From Pseudomonas alcaligenes (GTDB taxonomy: Bacteria > Pseudomonadota > Gammaproteobacteria > Pseudomonadales > Pseudomonadaceae), in assembly GCF_041729615.1 (NCBI RefSeq), contig NZ_CP154874.1:749001-813000 (forward strand): DNA of 64,000 nt, given 5' to 3'. Positions 44,313 through 54,918 of the stretch are shown in pieces. The notes beneath the pieces are model-generated. The model worked only from the letters and a program-made list of their open reading frames with translations, did not search any database and was not told where the DNA came from. Position numbers and translations under genes: made by a program. Positions within the stretch are counted from its first letter, which is position 1; each line of letters opens with the position of its first letter.

Positions 44313-44387
44313 GCATGTCTCCGACAGGCTTAATGCGGTCCCGCCGTGGCTCCGTCACCCACGGGCGACGTATCAGCAGCGGGCCTC

Positions 44388-46298
<1,911 letters not shown>

Positions 46299-46455
46299 GG
46301 GGGGTACCTAGTGAGACGGGGCGCGCATTCTAACCGAGTTGCAGGGCGCACAGGCTGCGGCAAAGCGCCAAGCATTCTCGCGCCTTGCGCAAAAGGCTAA
46401 GCTAGCCCTATCGAGAGCCTTGCGCTCGTCTTCGTTTCTTCTGCCCGGATGTGTC

Positions 46456-48384
46456 ATGCGCCGCCCTCTGTTCTGCCTGCTTTCCGCCCTGCTCTCCTGC
46501 ACCTTCGCCCTGTCCAGCGCCCAGGCCGCCAGCCTGGCCCAGCAACGGCAGATGTACGACGAAGCCAAGCGTGCCCTGGCCAAGGGCGACAAGGGCCCCT
46601 ACCTGCGCTACGCCAGCGCCCTGCGCGACTATCCACTGGAGCCCTACCTGGCCTACGAGGAGCTGACCGCACGTCTGAAATGGGCCAGCAACGACGAGAT
46701 CGAGGCCTTCCTCACCGAGCACGGCGACCTGCCCCAGGCCGGCTGGATGAAGCTGCGCTGGCTGCGCTGGCTGGCCGAGCGCGGCGAATGGCAGACCTTC
46801 GCCAACCACTACGACCCCAGGCTCAACTTCACCGAACTGGACTGCCTGCACGGCCAGTACCTTTACAAGCAGGGGCTGCAGGCCGAGGCGCGCGCCGCGG
46901 CGGAGAAGCTGTGGCTGGTCGGCAAATCCCAGCCCGAAGCCTGTGACACCCTGTTCAACACCTGGCGCGCCGATGGCCAGCTCACCGAGGAGCGCCGCTG
47001 GCAGCGCGCCAAGCTGGCCGCCGAGGCGCGCAACTACGGCCTGGCCAGCTATCTGGTGAAGGGCCTGCCGAGCCTGGGCAAGCAGGGCCAGCTGATGCTC
47101 GAGGCGGCGCAGAAGCCGCAGATGATGAGCCAGACCGCGCGCTTCGCCCCGGCCGACCGCCACATGGCCGACGCCGCCGGCCTCGGCCTGCGCCGCCTGG
47201 CACGCCAGGATCCGGAGAAGGCCCTCAACCTGCTGCAGGTCTATGCCGCCAAACTGCCCTTCTCCGCCGAGGAGAAGGTCGCCATCGCCCGCGAAATCGG
47301 CCTGACCCTGGCCAAGCGCTTCGATATCCGCGCTCTGCAGGTCATGGCCCAGTACGACCCCGAGCTGCGCGACAACACGGTGTCCGAATGGCGCGCCCGC
47401 CTGCTGCTGCGCCACGGCCGCTGGGACGAGGCCTACCAGCTGACCAGCCGCCTGCCGGCGGACCTGGCCGGCACCAGCCGCTGGCGCTACTGGCAGGCGC
47501 GCAGCCTGCAACTGGCGCAACCACAGGGCCAGCAGGCCATCGCCCTGTACCAGCCGTTGGCCAAGGAACGCGACTTCTACGGTTTCCTCGCCGCCGATCG
47601 CATCGAGGTGCCCTACAGCCTCAACCACAAGCCGATGGCCATCGACCCGCAGCTGATGCAGAGGGTGCGCAACACCGCCGGCATCCGCCGCGCCCTGGAA
47701 TTCCACGACCGCGGCCAGATCGTCGACGGCCGCCGCGAGTGGTACCACGTCAGCCGCCTGTTCAGCCGCGAGGAACTGGTGGCCCAGGCCCGCCTGGCCT
47801 ACGACAAGGGCTGGTACTTCCCGGCGATCCGCACCATCAGCCAGGCGCAGTACTGGGACGACCTGGACATCCGCTTCCCGATGGCGCACAAGAACAGCCT
47901 GACCCAGCAGGCCAGGCTGCGCGGCCTGCACTCCAGCTGGGTATTCGCCATCACCCGCCAGGAGAGCGCCTTCATGGCCGACGCCCGCTCGCCGGTCGGC
48001 GCCATGGGCCTGATGCAGCTGATGCCGGCCACCGCCAAGGAGACCGCGCGCAAGTTCGGCATTCCGCTGGGCAACCCGCAGCAGGCGCTGATACCGGAGA
48101 AGAACATCCAGCTCGGCGCCGCCTACCTGAGCCAGGTACATGGCCAGTTCAACGGCAACCGGGTGCTCGCCTCGGCTGCCTACAACGCCGGCCCCGGCCG
48201 CGTGCGCCAATGGCTGCGCGGCGCCGACCACCTGTCCTTCGATGTCTGGGTGGAGAACATCCCCTTCGACGAGACCCGCCAGTACGTGCAGAACGTGCTG
48301 TCCTACTCGGTGATCTACGGCGACAAACTCGGCGCGCCGCAGAAGCTGGTGGACTGGCACGAACGCTTCTTCGACGATCAGTGA
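46456..48384 (+). CDS. slt: Soluble lytic murein transglycosylase
   Basis: 642-aa periplasmic GH23 enzyme that cleaves MurNAc-GlcNAc with 1,6-anhydro product. Signal peptide MRRPLFCLLSALLSCTFALSSAQA; long helical superhelical U-domain; C-terminal SLT domain with catalytic Glu in AITRQESAFM and GAMGLMQLMPATA, AAYNAGPGRVRQW. Start at 46456 chosen because the signal peptide begins there; 39 upstream codons are discarded. Confidence 0.96.
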   Translation: MRRPLFCLLSALLSCTFALSSAQAASLAQQRQMYDEAKRALAKGDKGPYLRYASALRDYPLEPYLAYEELTARLKWASNDEIEAFLTEHGDLPQAGWMKLRWLRWLAERGEWQTFANHYDPRLNFTELDCLHGQYLYKQGLQAEARAAAEKLWLVGKSQPEACDTLFNTWRADGQLTEERRWQRAKLAAEARNYGLASYLVKGLPSLGKQGQLMLEAAQKPQMMSQTARFAPADRHMADAAGLGLRRLARQDPEKALNLLQVYAAKLPFSAEEKVAIAREIGLTLAKRFDIRALQVMAQYDPELRDNTVSEWRARLLLRHGRWDEAYQLTSRLPADLAGTSRWRYWQARSLQLAQPQGQQAIALYQPLAKERDFYGFLAADRIEVPYSLNHKPMAIDPQLMQRVRNTAGIRRALEFHDRGQIVDGRREWYHVSRLFSREELVAQARLAYDKGWYFPAIRTISQAQYWDDLDIRFPMAHKNSLTQQARLRGLHSSWVFAITRQESAFMADARSPVGAMGLMQLMPATAKETARKFGIPLGNPQQALIPEKNIQLGAAYLSQVHGQFNGNRVLASAAYNAGPGRVRQWLRGADHLSFDVWVENIPFDETRQYVQNVLSYSVIYGDKLGAPQKLVDWHERFFDDQ

Positions 48385-48392
48385 CGACACAG

Positions 48393-48418
48393 CGGGCGCC
48401 CAAGGGCGCCCGTTCTGT
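48393..48418 (+). terminator. Terminator after slt
   Basis: CGGGCGCCC/GGGCGCCCG, 9-bp stem with a two-base AA loop, followed by TTCTGTTT. Confidence 0.8.
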
Positions 48419-48456
48419 TTGGTGAGTTCGCAGCAGGCGTCCGCGGCTTTGGCCAG

Positions 48457-49053
48457 TCAGGGCTGGCGCAGGTGGTTGCGCCTGTAGGTGTCCTCGCCCA
48501 TCGCCGCGATCTGCCCCTCGATCAGCGCCTCGAACGGGCGCAGCAGCTCGGCGAAACAGGCCGGCGCCTCCTGCAACTCGAGCGCCGCGACTATCGCCTC
48601 GATGGTCGCCAGCGCGCCCTCCGCCGGCGCCTTGCGCAGGCGGTAGCGCGAACTCAGCCCGGACGGCAGGCAGACACGCGGCAACTGCGCCAGCTGCGGA
48701 TTGAGGTGCAGCAGCTTGCGCGCCTTGCGCCAGGTGCCATCGGGCACCACCAGCAGCAGCGGACGCGCATCGGCCGCTGACGGCGCCAGCGGCAGTACCT
48801 GCGCCGTCTCACCGGGAAACAGCAGGCAGGCGCGGTAGGCGGGATCGAAGTGCAGATCGGCGAACACTTCACCCACCTGCAGTTCTGCGTTTTCCAGGCC
48901 CAGCGCCGCCAGGCGGGCCGTGTTCAGCGCGTGGCCGACCTCGTCCGGGTGCTGCAGGATCAGCACCCGGGTACGGCTCGGCAGACGCGGAATCAGGTGG
49001 CACAGGCAGTGTTTCAGCGGGCGGGCACAGCGCTCGCAGCGCGCTCGGGACAT
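48457..49053 (-). CDS. tRNA-uridine aminocarboxypropyltransferase (DTW domain)
   Basis: 198 aa. N-terminal zinc knuckle CERCARPLKHCLC, then the DTW-superfamily core with VVPDGTWRKARKLL and the C-terminal SGLSSRYRLRKAP. Family members (TapT/YfiP) install acp3U in tRNA from S-adenosylmethionine. Identity within the DTW family is inferred from motifs. Confidence 0.9.
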   Translation of the reverse strand: MSRARCERCARPLKHCLCHLIPRLPSRTRVLILQHPDEVGHALNTARLAALGLENAELQVGEVFADLHFDPAYRACLLFPGETAQVLPLAPSAADARPLLLVVPDGTWRKARKLLHLNPQLAQLPRVCLPSGLSSRYRLRKAPAEGALATIEAIVAALELQEAPACFAELLRPFEALIEGQIAAMGEDTYRRNHLRQP

Positions 49054-49095
49054 GGCGGCATTCCTCCGGGCGCGCAGTGTGCCATAGCGCCCGGA

Positions 49096-50661
49096 TCAGC
49101 GGTTGAAGCGCTCCGCCAGGCTATGCAGGTACTCGGCCATCTGCTCCAGCTCCTGGCTGATGCCGACTCCCTGCTGGGCCTGGCCGGCGCTGTGGTCGGA
49201 GAGCTGGGCGATGCGGGTGATCTGCCGGCTGATGTCCTCGGCGACATGCGCCTGCTGCTCGGAAGCGGCGGCCATCTGCTGGCTCATGCCGGTGATGCGG
49301 CTCACCGCCTGACTGATGCCGTCCAGCGCCTCACGCACCGCCTCGACGCTGCGCACGCTGTCGCGGGAGATTTCCTCGCCGCGGCTGGCGGTGTTCACCG
49401 CCTTGTCCGCGCCATTGCGCAGGGAAGAGATGATCTGGTGAATCTGCTCGGTGGACTCGCGGGTACGCCCGGCCAACGCACGCACCTCGTCGGCCACCAC
49501 GGCGAAGCCGCGGCCCTGCTCGCCGGCGCGTGCCGCCTCGATGGCGGCATTGAGCGCCAGCAGGTTGGTCTGCTCGGCGATGGAGGTGATCACGTCGGCG
49601 ACGCTGCCGATGGACTGGGTCGAGGCGGCCAGCTCGTTGACCGCCTGGCCGATCTCGTGCACCGCATCGGCCATCTGCCGCATGGCCTGCAGGCTGCCGC
49701 CCGCCAGGTCGCGCCCCTGCAGGGCCAGACGGTCGGCCTCCTCGGCCGCATGCGAGGTGTTCTGCACGTTGTGCGCCACCTCCTGGATGGTCGCCGCCAT
49801 CTGGTTGATCGCCGTGGCCGACTGGTCCGTCTCGCTGCGCTGCTGCTCCAGCAGGTCGGCGCCGGAGCGCGACAGCTCGGCGGACTGCGCCGCGCGCCGG
49901 CGCACGTTCTCGCCGGCGTCCTCCAGGCGCGTGAGGGCGGTCTGCAGGCGCGCCTCCTCGCTGATCATGGCCATGTCCAGCAGGGCCTGGGCACCGCGGT
50001 TGTCACTGTAGGTCAGGGCCACCAGGGCGCTGGTAAAGGCCTTGGGATGCTCGGCCAGAGTGCGCCGGATCAGCTGGCGCTTGCTGTACAGCTGGTAGGA
50101 GCCGAGGGCGAACATCACCGCGACGATGAAGGCCAACAGCCAGGGACCACTCAGCAGCGAATGGCTAGCCACTATGACCAGCCCGGCCAGAATCAGCGGC
50201 CAGGAGCGCAGCAGGTCGTAGGTCCAGTATTCGATCATCGGCACCGGCGGCTTGCCGGCGCGCAGGCGGGCGTATAGGGCCTCGGCACGGCGCTTCTGCG
50301 CCTCGCTGGGCACCGAGCGCACCGACTCGTAGCCGGCCAGCTTGCCGTTTTCATAGATGGGCGTGACATAGGCGCTGACCCAGTAGTGGTCACCGTTCTT
50401 GCAGCGGTTCTTGACGATGCCCATCCAGGGTTTGCCCTGCTTGATGGTGTCCCACATGTGCCCGAACACCCCCGGCGGCATGTCCGGGTGACGCACGATG
50501 TTGTGCGGCTGGCCGACCAGTTCCTCACGGGAAAAGCCGCTGATGGCGACGAAGGCGTCGTTGACGTAGGTGATCTTGCTGTTGAGGTCGGTGGTGGAAA
50601 TCAGGCGCTCGGCATCGGTGAAGGTGCGCTCGCGCTGGGTCACGGGCAGGTTCTGGCGCAT
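49096..50661 (-). CDS. aer: Methyl-accepting chemotaxis protein, Aer type
   Basis: 521 aa. N-terminal PAS (residues about 10-120; [37 protein letters not shown]), expected to bind FAD and sense redox/oxygen; two hydrophobic stretches about 152-192; C-terminal MCP domain with the hairpin tip [35 protein letters not shown]. No HAMP is obvious. Matches Pseudomonas Aer (aerotaxis) rather than a ligand-binding receptor. Its position beside aceK is not the PAO1 one as I recall. Confidence 0.88.
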   Translation of the reverse strand: MRQNLPVTQRERTFTDAERLISTTDLNSKITYVNDAFVAISGFSREELVGQPHNIVRHPDMPPGVFGHMWDTIKQGKPWMGIVKNRCKNGDHYWVSAYVTPIYENGKLAGYESVRSVPSEAQKRRAEALYARLRAGKPPVPMIEYWTYDLLRSWPLILAGLVIVASHSLLSGPWLLAFIVAVMFALGSYQLYSKRQLIRRTLAEHPKAFTSALVALTYSDNRGAQALLDMAMISEEARLQTALTRLEDAGENVRRRAAQSAELSRSGADLLEQQRSETDQSATAINQMAATIQEVAHNVQNTSHAAEEADRLALQGRDLAGGSLQAMRQMADAVHEIGQAVNELAASTQSIGSVADVITSIAEQTNLLALNAAIEAARAGEQGRGFAVVADEVRALAGRTRESTEQIHQIISSLRNGADKAVNTASRGEEISRDSVRSVEAVREALDGISQAVSRITGMSQQMAAASEQQAHVAEDISRQITRIAQLSDHSAGQAQQGVGISQELEQMAEYLHSLAERFNR

Positions 50662-50813
50662 AGGCAGACCGTCCTTGGGGAAATATGGGGGTGGTGGTTA
50701 TTACTTCCAGGTCTTACACATCTCAGGTCTAGCACATCCGTACCAAACCGGCATAAGGCCACCACTGCCCCGACAATCTCCCGACAAACGGTATGGCTAT
50801 AGCCGCGGACGGC

Positions 50814-52541
50814 TCAGACGATCAGGTCCGCCTTGCGCCGGTAGGGGAACACGTCGATCACCTTGCCGGCACGGATCGCCTCCTGCAGCCCCTGCCAGTA
50901 TTCGGCGGTGTAGAGATCGCCGTGCAGCTGGTTGAACAGGCGGCGCTGGCCGAGATCGGCGAACAGGAAGCGCGGGAACTCCTCGGGGAACACGTCGTTC
51001 GGCCCCACCGAGTACCAGGGCTCGCCGGACATCTCGTCCTCCGGGTAACGCGGCGGCGGGATGCGCCGGAAGTTCACCTCGGTCAGGTAACTAATCTCGT
51101 CGTAGTCGTAGAACACCACGCGGCCGTGACGGGTGACGCCGAAGTTCTTCAGCAGCATGTCGCCGGGGAAGATGTTGGCCGCCGCCAGCTGCTTGATGGC
51201 CAGGCCGTAGTCCTCCAGCGCCTCGCGCACCTGGGCCTCGTTGGCGTGCTCCAGGTAGATGTTCAGCGGGGTCATGCGCCGTTCGGTCCAGCAGTGGCGG
51301 ATCAGCACGGTATCGCCGTTCTCGATCTGCACGGTGGACGGCGCCACCTCCAGCAGCTCGGCCAGGCACTCGGGGTCGAACTTGGCCAGCGGGAAGCGGA
51401 AGTCGGAGAACTCCTGGGTGTCGGCCATGCGCCCGACCCGGTCGACGCTTTTGACCAGGCGGTACTTCTCGATCACCGTGTTGCGGTCGACGTTCTTCGA
51501 CGGCGAGAAGCGGTCCTTGATGATCTTGAACACGGTATTGAAGCCCGGCAGGGTGAACACGCTCATCACCATGCCGCGCACGCCGGGGGCCATGATGAAC
51601 TTGTCGTCGGTGCCCGCCAGGTGGTTGATCAGCGCACGGTAGAACTCCGATTTGCCGTGCTTGTAGAAGCCGATCGAGGTGTACAGCTCGGCGATGTGCT
51701 TGCCCGGCAGGATGCGCTTGAGGAAGCCGATGAACTCCGCCGGGATCTCCACCCGCACCATGAAGTAGGAACGGGTGAAGGAGAAGATGATCGACACTTC
51801 CGCCTCGTCGGTGATCAGGGTGTCGATCTGCACGCCCTGCCCTTCGCGGTGCAGCAGCGGGAACACCAGCGGCCACTGTTCGTCGGGGGTGAAGATGCGC
51901 CCGACCAGGTAGGCGCCCTTGTTGCGGTACAGGGTCGAGGAGAACAGCTCGATGGTCAGCTCCTGGTCCTTGCACACCCAGTCCGGCAGGTTGGCGCGCA
52001 GCTGCTGCTCCAGCCTGGCCAGGTCGCGGTCGAGGTCCTCGAAGGGCACGCTGTAGCTGTAGTCGGTGAAGATCTGCCGCAGCGCCTGGTTGAGGTCGCC
52101 ACGCGGATGGTAGCTGCGGGTCTGCGGCGTGCGCTCGTGGGGGCGCAGCGAGGGCCGGGTGGTGTGGATGAACATGCAACCGTCGCTGATCTGGTCATGG
52201 CTGAACAGGCCGCAGAAGATCGAGTTGTACCAGGTCTCGGCCAGCTCGTCGTCGTTGCGCAGGTCGATCAGGCCGATGTAGGCACTCTTGGCCAGCGGCC
52301 ACAGGTCGATGTCCAGCAGCAGCTCATCGCTGAAGGCCTGGCGCAGGCGCTCGCTGACCTCAGCCACCTTCTCCTCGTACAGGTTGATGCGCGCCGCCGA
52401 GGCGCGCTGGGCCTCCTGCCACTGGGCCTGCTCGAAACGGGCGCGGGCACCGTTGGTGATCTCGCGGAAGTGCGCGCGATAGTCGTCGAAGCCATCGAGG
52501 ATCATTCGGGCGATATCGGCGGCCGGCCGTTGCTGCGACAT
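50814..52541 (-). CDS. aceK: Isocitrate dehydrogenase kinase/phosphatase
   Basis: 575-aa bifunctional enzyme that phosphorylates ICDH and so shifts carbon from the TCA cycle into the glyoxylate bypass. Family features: [24 protein letters not shown] N terminal, ATP-binding [22 protein letters not shown] region ([16 protein letters not shown]) and DYDEISYL. Start at 52541 ([13 protein letters not shown]); 23 upstream in-frame codons rejected. Stands alone, not with aceBA. Confidence 0.96.
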   Translation of the reverse strand: MSQQRPAADIARMILDGFDDYRAHFREITNGARARFEQAQWQEAQRASAARINLYEEKVAEVSERLRQAFSDELLLDIDLWPLAKSAYIGLIDLRNDDELAETWYNSIFCGLFSHDQISDGCMFIHTTRPSLRPHERTPQTRSYHPRGDLNQALRQIFTDYSYSVPFEDLDRDLARLEQQLRANLPDWVCKDQELTIELFSSTLYRNKGAYLVGRIFTPDEQWPLVFPLLHREGQGVQIDTLITDEAEVSIIFSFTRSYFMVRVEIPAEFIGFLKRILPGKHIAELYTSIGFYKHGKSEFYRALINHLAGTDDKFIMAPGVRGMVMSVFTLPGFNTVFKIIKDRFSPSKNVDRNTVIEKYRLVKSVDRVGRMADTQEFSDFRFPLAKFDPECLAELLEVAPSTVQIENGDTVLIRHCWTERRMTPLNIYLEHANEAQVREALEDYGLAIKQLAAANIFPGDMLLKNFGVTRHGRVVFYDYDEISYLTEVNFRRIPPPRYPEDEMSGEPWYSVGPNDVFPEEFPRFLFADLGQRRLFNQLHGDLYTAEYWQGLQEAIRAGKVIDVFPYRRKADLIV

Positions 52542-52644
52542 GGGTAAGCCTCTGCTGCATGTGCGGAAGGCCGAGCTTAGCCAGTGCCGCGGCCGAGGAA
52601 AAGCCGCCACGGGGATGAGTCTTCCCGGTCAGTTTGCGAACGGC

Positions 52645-52679
52645 AAAAAAACAGGCGATGCCGGGGTGGTCATCGCCTG
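52645..52679 (-). terminator. Terminator in the aceK upstream region
   Basis: CAGGCGATG/CATCGCCTG 9-bp stem (52652-52679) with a 10-base loop, followed on the minus strand by TTTTTTT (52651-52645). It lies 104 bases before aceK and 237 bases after the dctA terminator, so some transcript other than dctA ends here. Confidence 0.88.
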
Positions 52680-52916
52680 AAAGGCTCTCGGGTCGAGCAG
52701 AAACGCAGAATGCCGCGCCGGCCAGCGCCGGGGCGGTTCAACAATAGAGGCAGGAGGTCGGTGCGAGGCGCGCAACCCCGGACGGGGTCGGGTGCGGGGC
52801 GGTCGACATGGCATCCATTCCAGAGTCGTTGCACAGGCCGACAGTTATGCCCGAAGGCGCGAGGCGGCGCCGCAATCATCGCTCAGGGCTGTGAGGGCCG
52901 TCATGCTTTGTCTCGC
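52652..52916 (-). ncRNA. Candidate small RNA or leader transcript between dctA and aceK
   Basis: The 447-bp gap 52542-52988 holds two minus-strand terminators. The first closes dctA. The second, at 52645-52679, needs a start between them, giving a transcript of up to about 260 bases. It contains a 23-codon ORF (52738-52809) and GC hairpins but I see no clear promoter. Boundaries are estimates. Confidence 0.35.
52738..52809 (-). CDS. Possible small ORF of 23 codons
   Basis: ATG at 52809 to TGA at 52738; product MSTAPHPTPSGVARLAPTSC then LYC. A weak GGA lies 8-10 bases upstream. It lies 59 bases before the terminator. No family recognised; could be a leader peptide or non-coding. Confidence 0.25.
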   Translation of the reverse strand: MSTAPHPTPSGVARLAPTSCLYC

Positions 52917-52944
52917 ACAAAGAAAGCCCGCCGCGAGGACGGGC
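52917..52944 (-). terminator. Terminator of dctA
   Basis: GCCCGTC/GGCGGGC stem (one G-T pair, 52926-52944) followed on the minus strand by TTTCTTTGT; 44 bases after the dctA stop. Confidence 0.8.
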
Positions 52945-52988
52945 CAGGAGAGTGCCGCCCCGCTGTCAGGGGCGACCGAGAAAGGGCA

Positions 52989-54287
52989 TCAGGCGGTTTC
53001 GCGGGCAGCGACGGCCTCGACCAGCGGCTTGCCGCCCTCGGCCAGTTCGCGCTGCAGGGTGCTCTCGTCGAGCTGCTTGCACCACTTGGCGACCACCAGG
53101 GTGGCCACGCCGTTACCGATCAGGTTGGTCAGGGCGCGGGCCTCGGACATGAAGCGGTCGATGCCGAGGATCAGCGCCAGGCCGGCCACCGGCAGATGGC
53201 CCACAGCCGAGAGCGTGGCGGCCAGCACGATAAAGCCGGAACCGGTCACTCCCGCGGCGCCCTTGGAGGCGATCAGCAGCACCGCCAGCAGGGTCAGCTG
53301 GTGGGTGATGTCCATCGGCGTGTCGGTGGCCTGGGCGATGAACACGGCAGCCATGGTCAGGTAGATCGAGGTGCCGTCGAGGTTGAAGGAGTAGCCGGTG
53401 GGGATCACCAGGCCGACCACCGACTTGTTCGCCCCCAGCTTCTCCATCTTGGTCAGCATGCGCGGCAGGGCCGACTCGGAGGACGAGGTGCCCAGCACGA
53501 TCAGCAGTTCCTCGCGGATGTACTTGATGAACTTGAGGATGCTGAAGCCGTGGGCACGGGCGATGCCACCCAGCACCACAAGGATGAAGAAGGCGCAGGT
53601 GATGTAGAAGCACAGCATCAGCTGGCCCAGTTGCACCAGCGAACCGACGCCGTACTGGCCGATGGTGAAGGCCATGGCGCCGAAGGCACCGATCGGGGCG
53701 ACCTTCATGATCATGTTGATGATGCCGAACATCACCTGGGCGATGCGGTCGATGAACTCCAGCACCGGCTTGCCGTAGTCGCCCATGCGCTGCAGGGCGA
53801 AGGCGAAGATCACCGAGAAGAACAGCACCTGCAGGATGTCGCCGTTGGCGAAGGCGCCGACCACGGTGGACGGGATCACGTTGAGCAGGAAGGCCACGGT
53901 GCTCTGCGCCTCGCCGGCCTTGGCGTAGGCGGCGATGCTGCTGGCGTCCAGGGTGCTCGGATCGACGTGCATGCCCACGCCCGGCTCGGCCAGGTTGACC
54001 ACCACCAGGCCGATGACCAGGGCCAGGGTGGAAACGATCTCGAAGTACAGCAGCGCGTAGCCGCCGGTCTTGCCCACCGCCTTCATGTCCTGCATGCCGG
54101 CGATGCCGCTGACCACGGTGCAGAAGATGATCGGCGCAATGGCCATCTTGATCAGCTTGACGAAGCCGTCGCCGAGCGGCTTCAGCGCCACCCCGGTTTC
54201 CGGATAGAAGTGGCCGAGCAGGATACCGATGGCGATGGCCACCAGGACCTGGACATACAGGCTCTTGTAGAAGGGTTTGCGGGTCAT
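52989..54287 (-). CDS. dctA: C4-dicarboxylate transporter DctA
   Basis: 432-aa DAACS-family proton symporter for succinate, fumarate and malate in the inner membrane. Eight TM helices with two hairpins; family motifs [29 protein letters not shown] (substrate Ser loop), [14 protein letters not shown] and [14 protein letters not shown]. In Pseudomonas it is controlled by DctB/DctD and sigma-54; a matching promoter is present upstream. GAGGAA precedes the ATG. Confidence 0.97.
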   Translation of the reverse strand: MTRKPFYKSLYVQVLVAIAIGILLGHFYPETGVALKPLGDGFVKLIKMAIAPIIFCTVVSGIAGMQDMKAVGKTGGYALLYFEIVSTLALVIGLVVVNLAEPGVGMHVDPSTLDASSIAAYAKAGEAQSTVAFLLNVIPSTVVGAFANGDILQVLFFSVIFAFALQRMGDYGKPVLEFIDRIAQVMFGIINMIMKVAPIGAFGAMAFTIGQYGVGSLVQLGQLMLCFYITCAFFILVVLGGIARAHGFSILKFIKYIREELLIVLGTSSSESALPRMLTKMEKLGANKSVVGLVIPTGYSFNLDGTSIYLTMAAVFIAQATDTPMDITHQLTLLAVLLIASKGAAGVTGSGFIVLAATLSAVGHLPVAGLALILGIDRFMSEARALTNLIGNGVATLVVAKWCKQLDESTLQRELAEGGKPLVEAVAARETA

Positions 54288-54413
54288 GGCAGTTCCTCGC
54301 TCGCCGCCTCGGCCACCCTGGTGGGGTGATCGCTCGGCTACTCAAAGTGCTAGCCCTCCTGCACGGGAGGGATTTCTTGTAAGCGCCCCGACCTGGGGGC
54401 TGACGCACCTATC

Positions 54414-54428
54414 GCAAGCGCTGTGCCA
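54414..54428 (-). promoter_or_regulatory. dctA: Sigma-54 promoter of dctA
   Basis: Minus strand TGGCACAGCGCTTGC, an exact match to TGGCAC-N5-TTGC. Predicts a start near 54403 and a leader of about 116 bases with a CCCTCC/GGAGGG hairpin. Confidence 0.9.
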
Positions 54429-54442
54429 TACCGCTAAAGAAC

Positions 54443-54470
54443 AATAAATCCTTTATTATCAATTACTTGA
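54443..54470. repeat. Copy 1 of a 28-bp direct repeat, with IHF-like site
   Basis: 28-bp block that recurs at 54678-54705 in the same orientation with 23 of 28 bases equal. It contains TATCAATTACTTG (54457-54469), an exact fit to the IHF consensus WATCAANNNNTTR. It lies just upstream of the dctA sigma-54 promoter. Confidence 0.65.
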
Positions 54471-54677
54471 TTAATCACAAGCGCACTCGCCCGGGCTTTT
54501 TTGGCGGAAATCCGCCAGGCCGGCGGCGGCCCTTCGCCGAGCGTCATGGAACAGAGCGCCGAGACCGCATTGCCCCTGCCCGTCCTGCCAGGCGAGCGAT
54601 TCACAATAGGGCAGCGCACCCTTTTCGCGCATCGTTTTGGGTCTTGCCCGCCTCGCATCGGCCACCCGAACAACCAG

Positions 54678-54705
54678 AATAAATCCACTAATATCAGATA
54701 CTTGA
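54678..54705. repeat. Copy 2 of the 28-bp direct repeat, with IHF-like site
   Basis: Partner of 54443-54470. Its IHF-like TATCAGATACTTG (54692-54704) has one mismatch. It lies 16 bases upstream of the nirB sigma-54 element. The 631-bp gap 54288-54918 otherwise has no gene I can support; small open frames here lack coding character. Confidence 0.6.
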
Positions 54706-54721
54706 GAACAATAAAGGCATC

Positions 54722-54736
54722 TGGCACAGGCAGTGC
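54722..54736 (+). promoter_or_regulatory. nirB: Candidate sigma-54 promoter of nirBD
   Basis: TGGCACAGGCAGTGC, with GG and GC at the invariant spacing (GG-N10-GC) and one mismatch (GTGC for TTGC). Fits NtrC-dependent nitrite assimilation. Confidence 0.7.
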
Positions 54737-54775
54737 ATAAGCCCCAGCGAGCCCGCTACATCCGGGCCGTCCAGT

Positions 54776-54824
54776 CGATCAATGGCGATCGCGCGATGGA
54801 CGTCAGGGTGCCCACGTAGGCACC
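54776..54824 (+). promoter_or_regulatory. Two hexaloop hairpins in the nirB leader
   Basis: CGATC-AATGGC-GATCG (54776-54791) and GGTGCC-CACGTA-GGCACC (54807-54824), both perfect stems with six-base loops, between the promoter and the terminator. The first loop has A1 and G4, as ANTAR-protein targets do; the second has G4 but C1. Candidate NasT/NasR-type antitermination element. Confidence 0.5.
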
Positions 54825-54840
54825 GCACAGAACAGGCAAA

Positions 54841-54875
54841 GGCGCCTGAGACCGCAAGGTTTCAGGCGCCTTTTT
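54841..54875 (+). terminator. Leader terminator upstream of nirB
   Basis: GGCGCCTGAGACC/GGTTTCAGGCGCC stem with a GCAA loop and TTTTT, ending 43 bases before the nirB start and after its promoter. No gene precedes it on this strand, so it is an attenuator candidate. Confidence 0.88.
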
Positions 54876-54918
54876 ATTTGCCGCGGAAAAACCTGATGAG
54901 CTTTGGCCGGGAAACGCT

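Noticed and set aside
54369..54382. ACAAGAAA stretch in the dctA leader as a Crc/Hfq catabolite-repression site
   Set aside because: About 85 bases upstream of the start codon and only a partial match to the A-rich motif.
54434..54727. 97-codon minus-strand frame in the dctA/nirB gap
   Set aside because: Covers both IHF-like repeats and lies under the regulatory elements; no SD, no motif.
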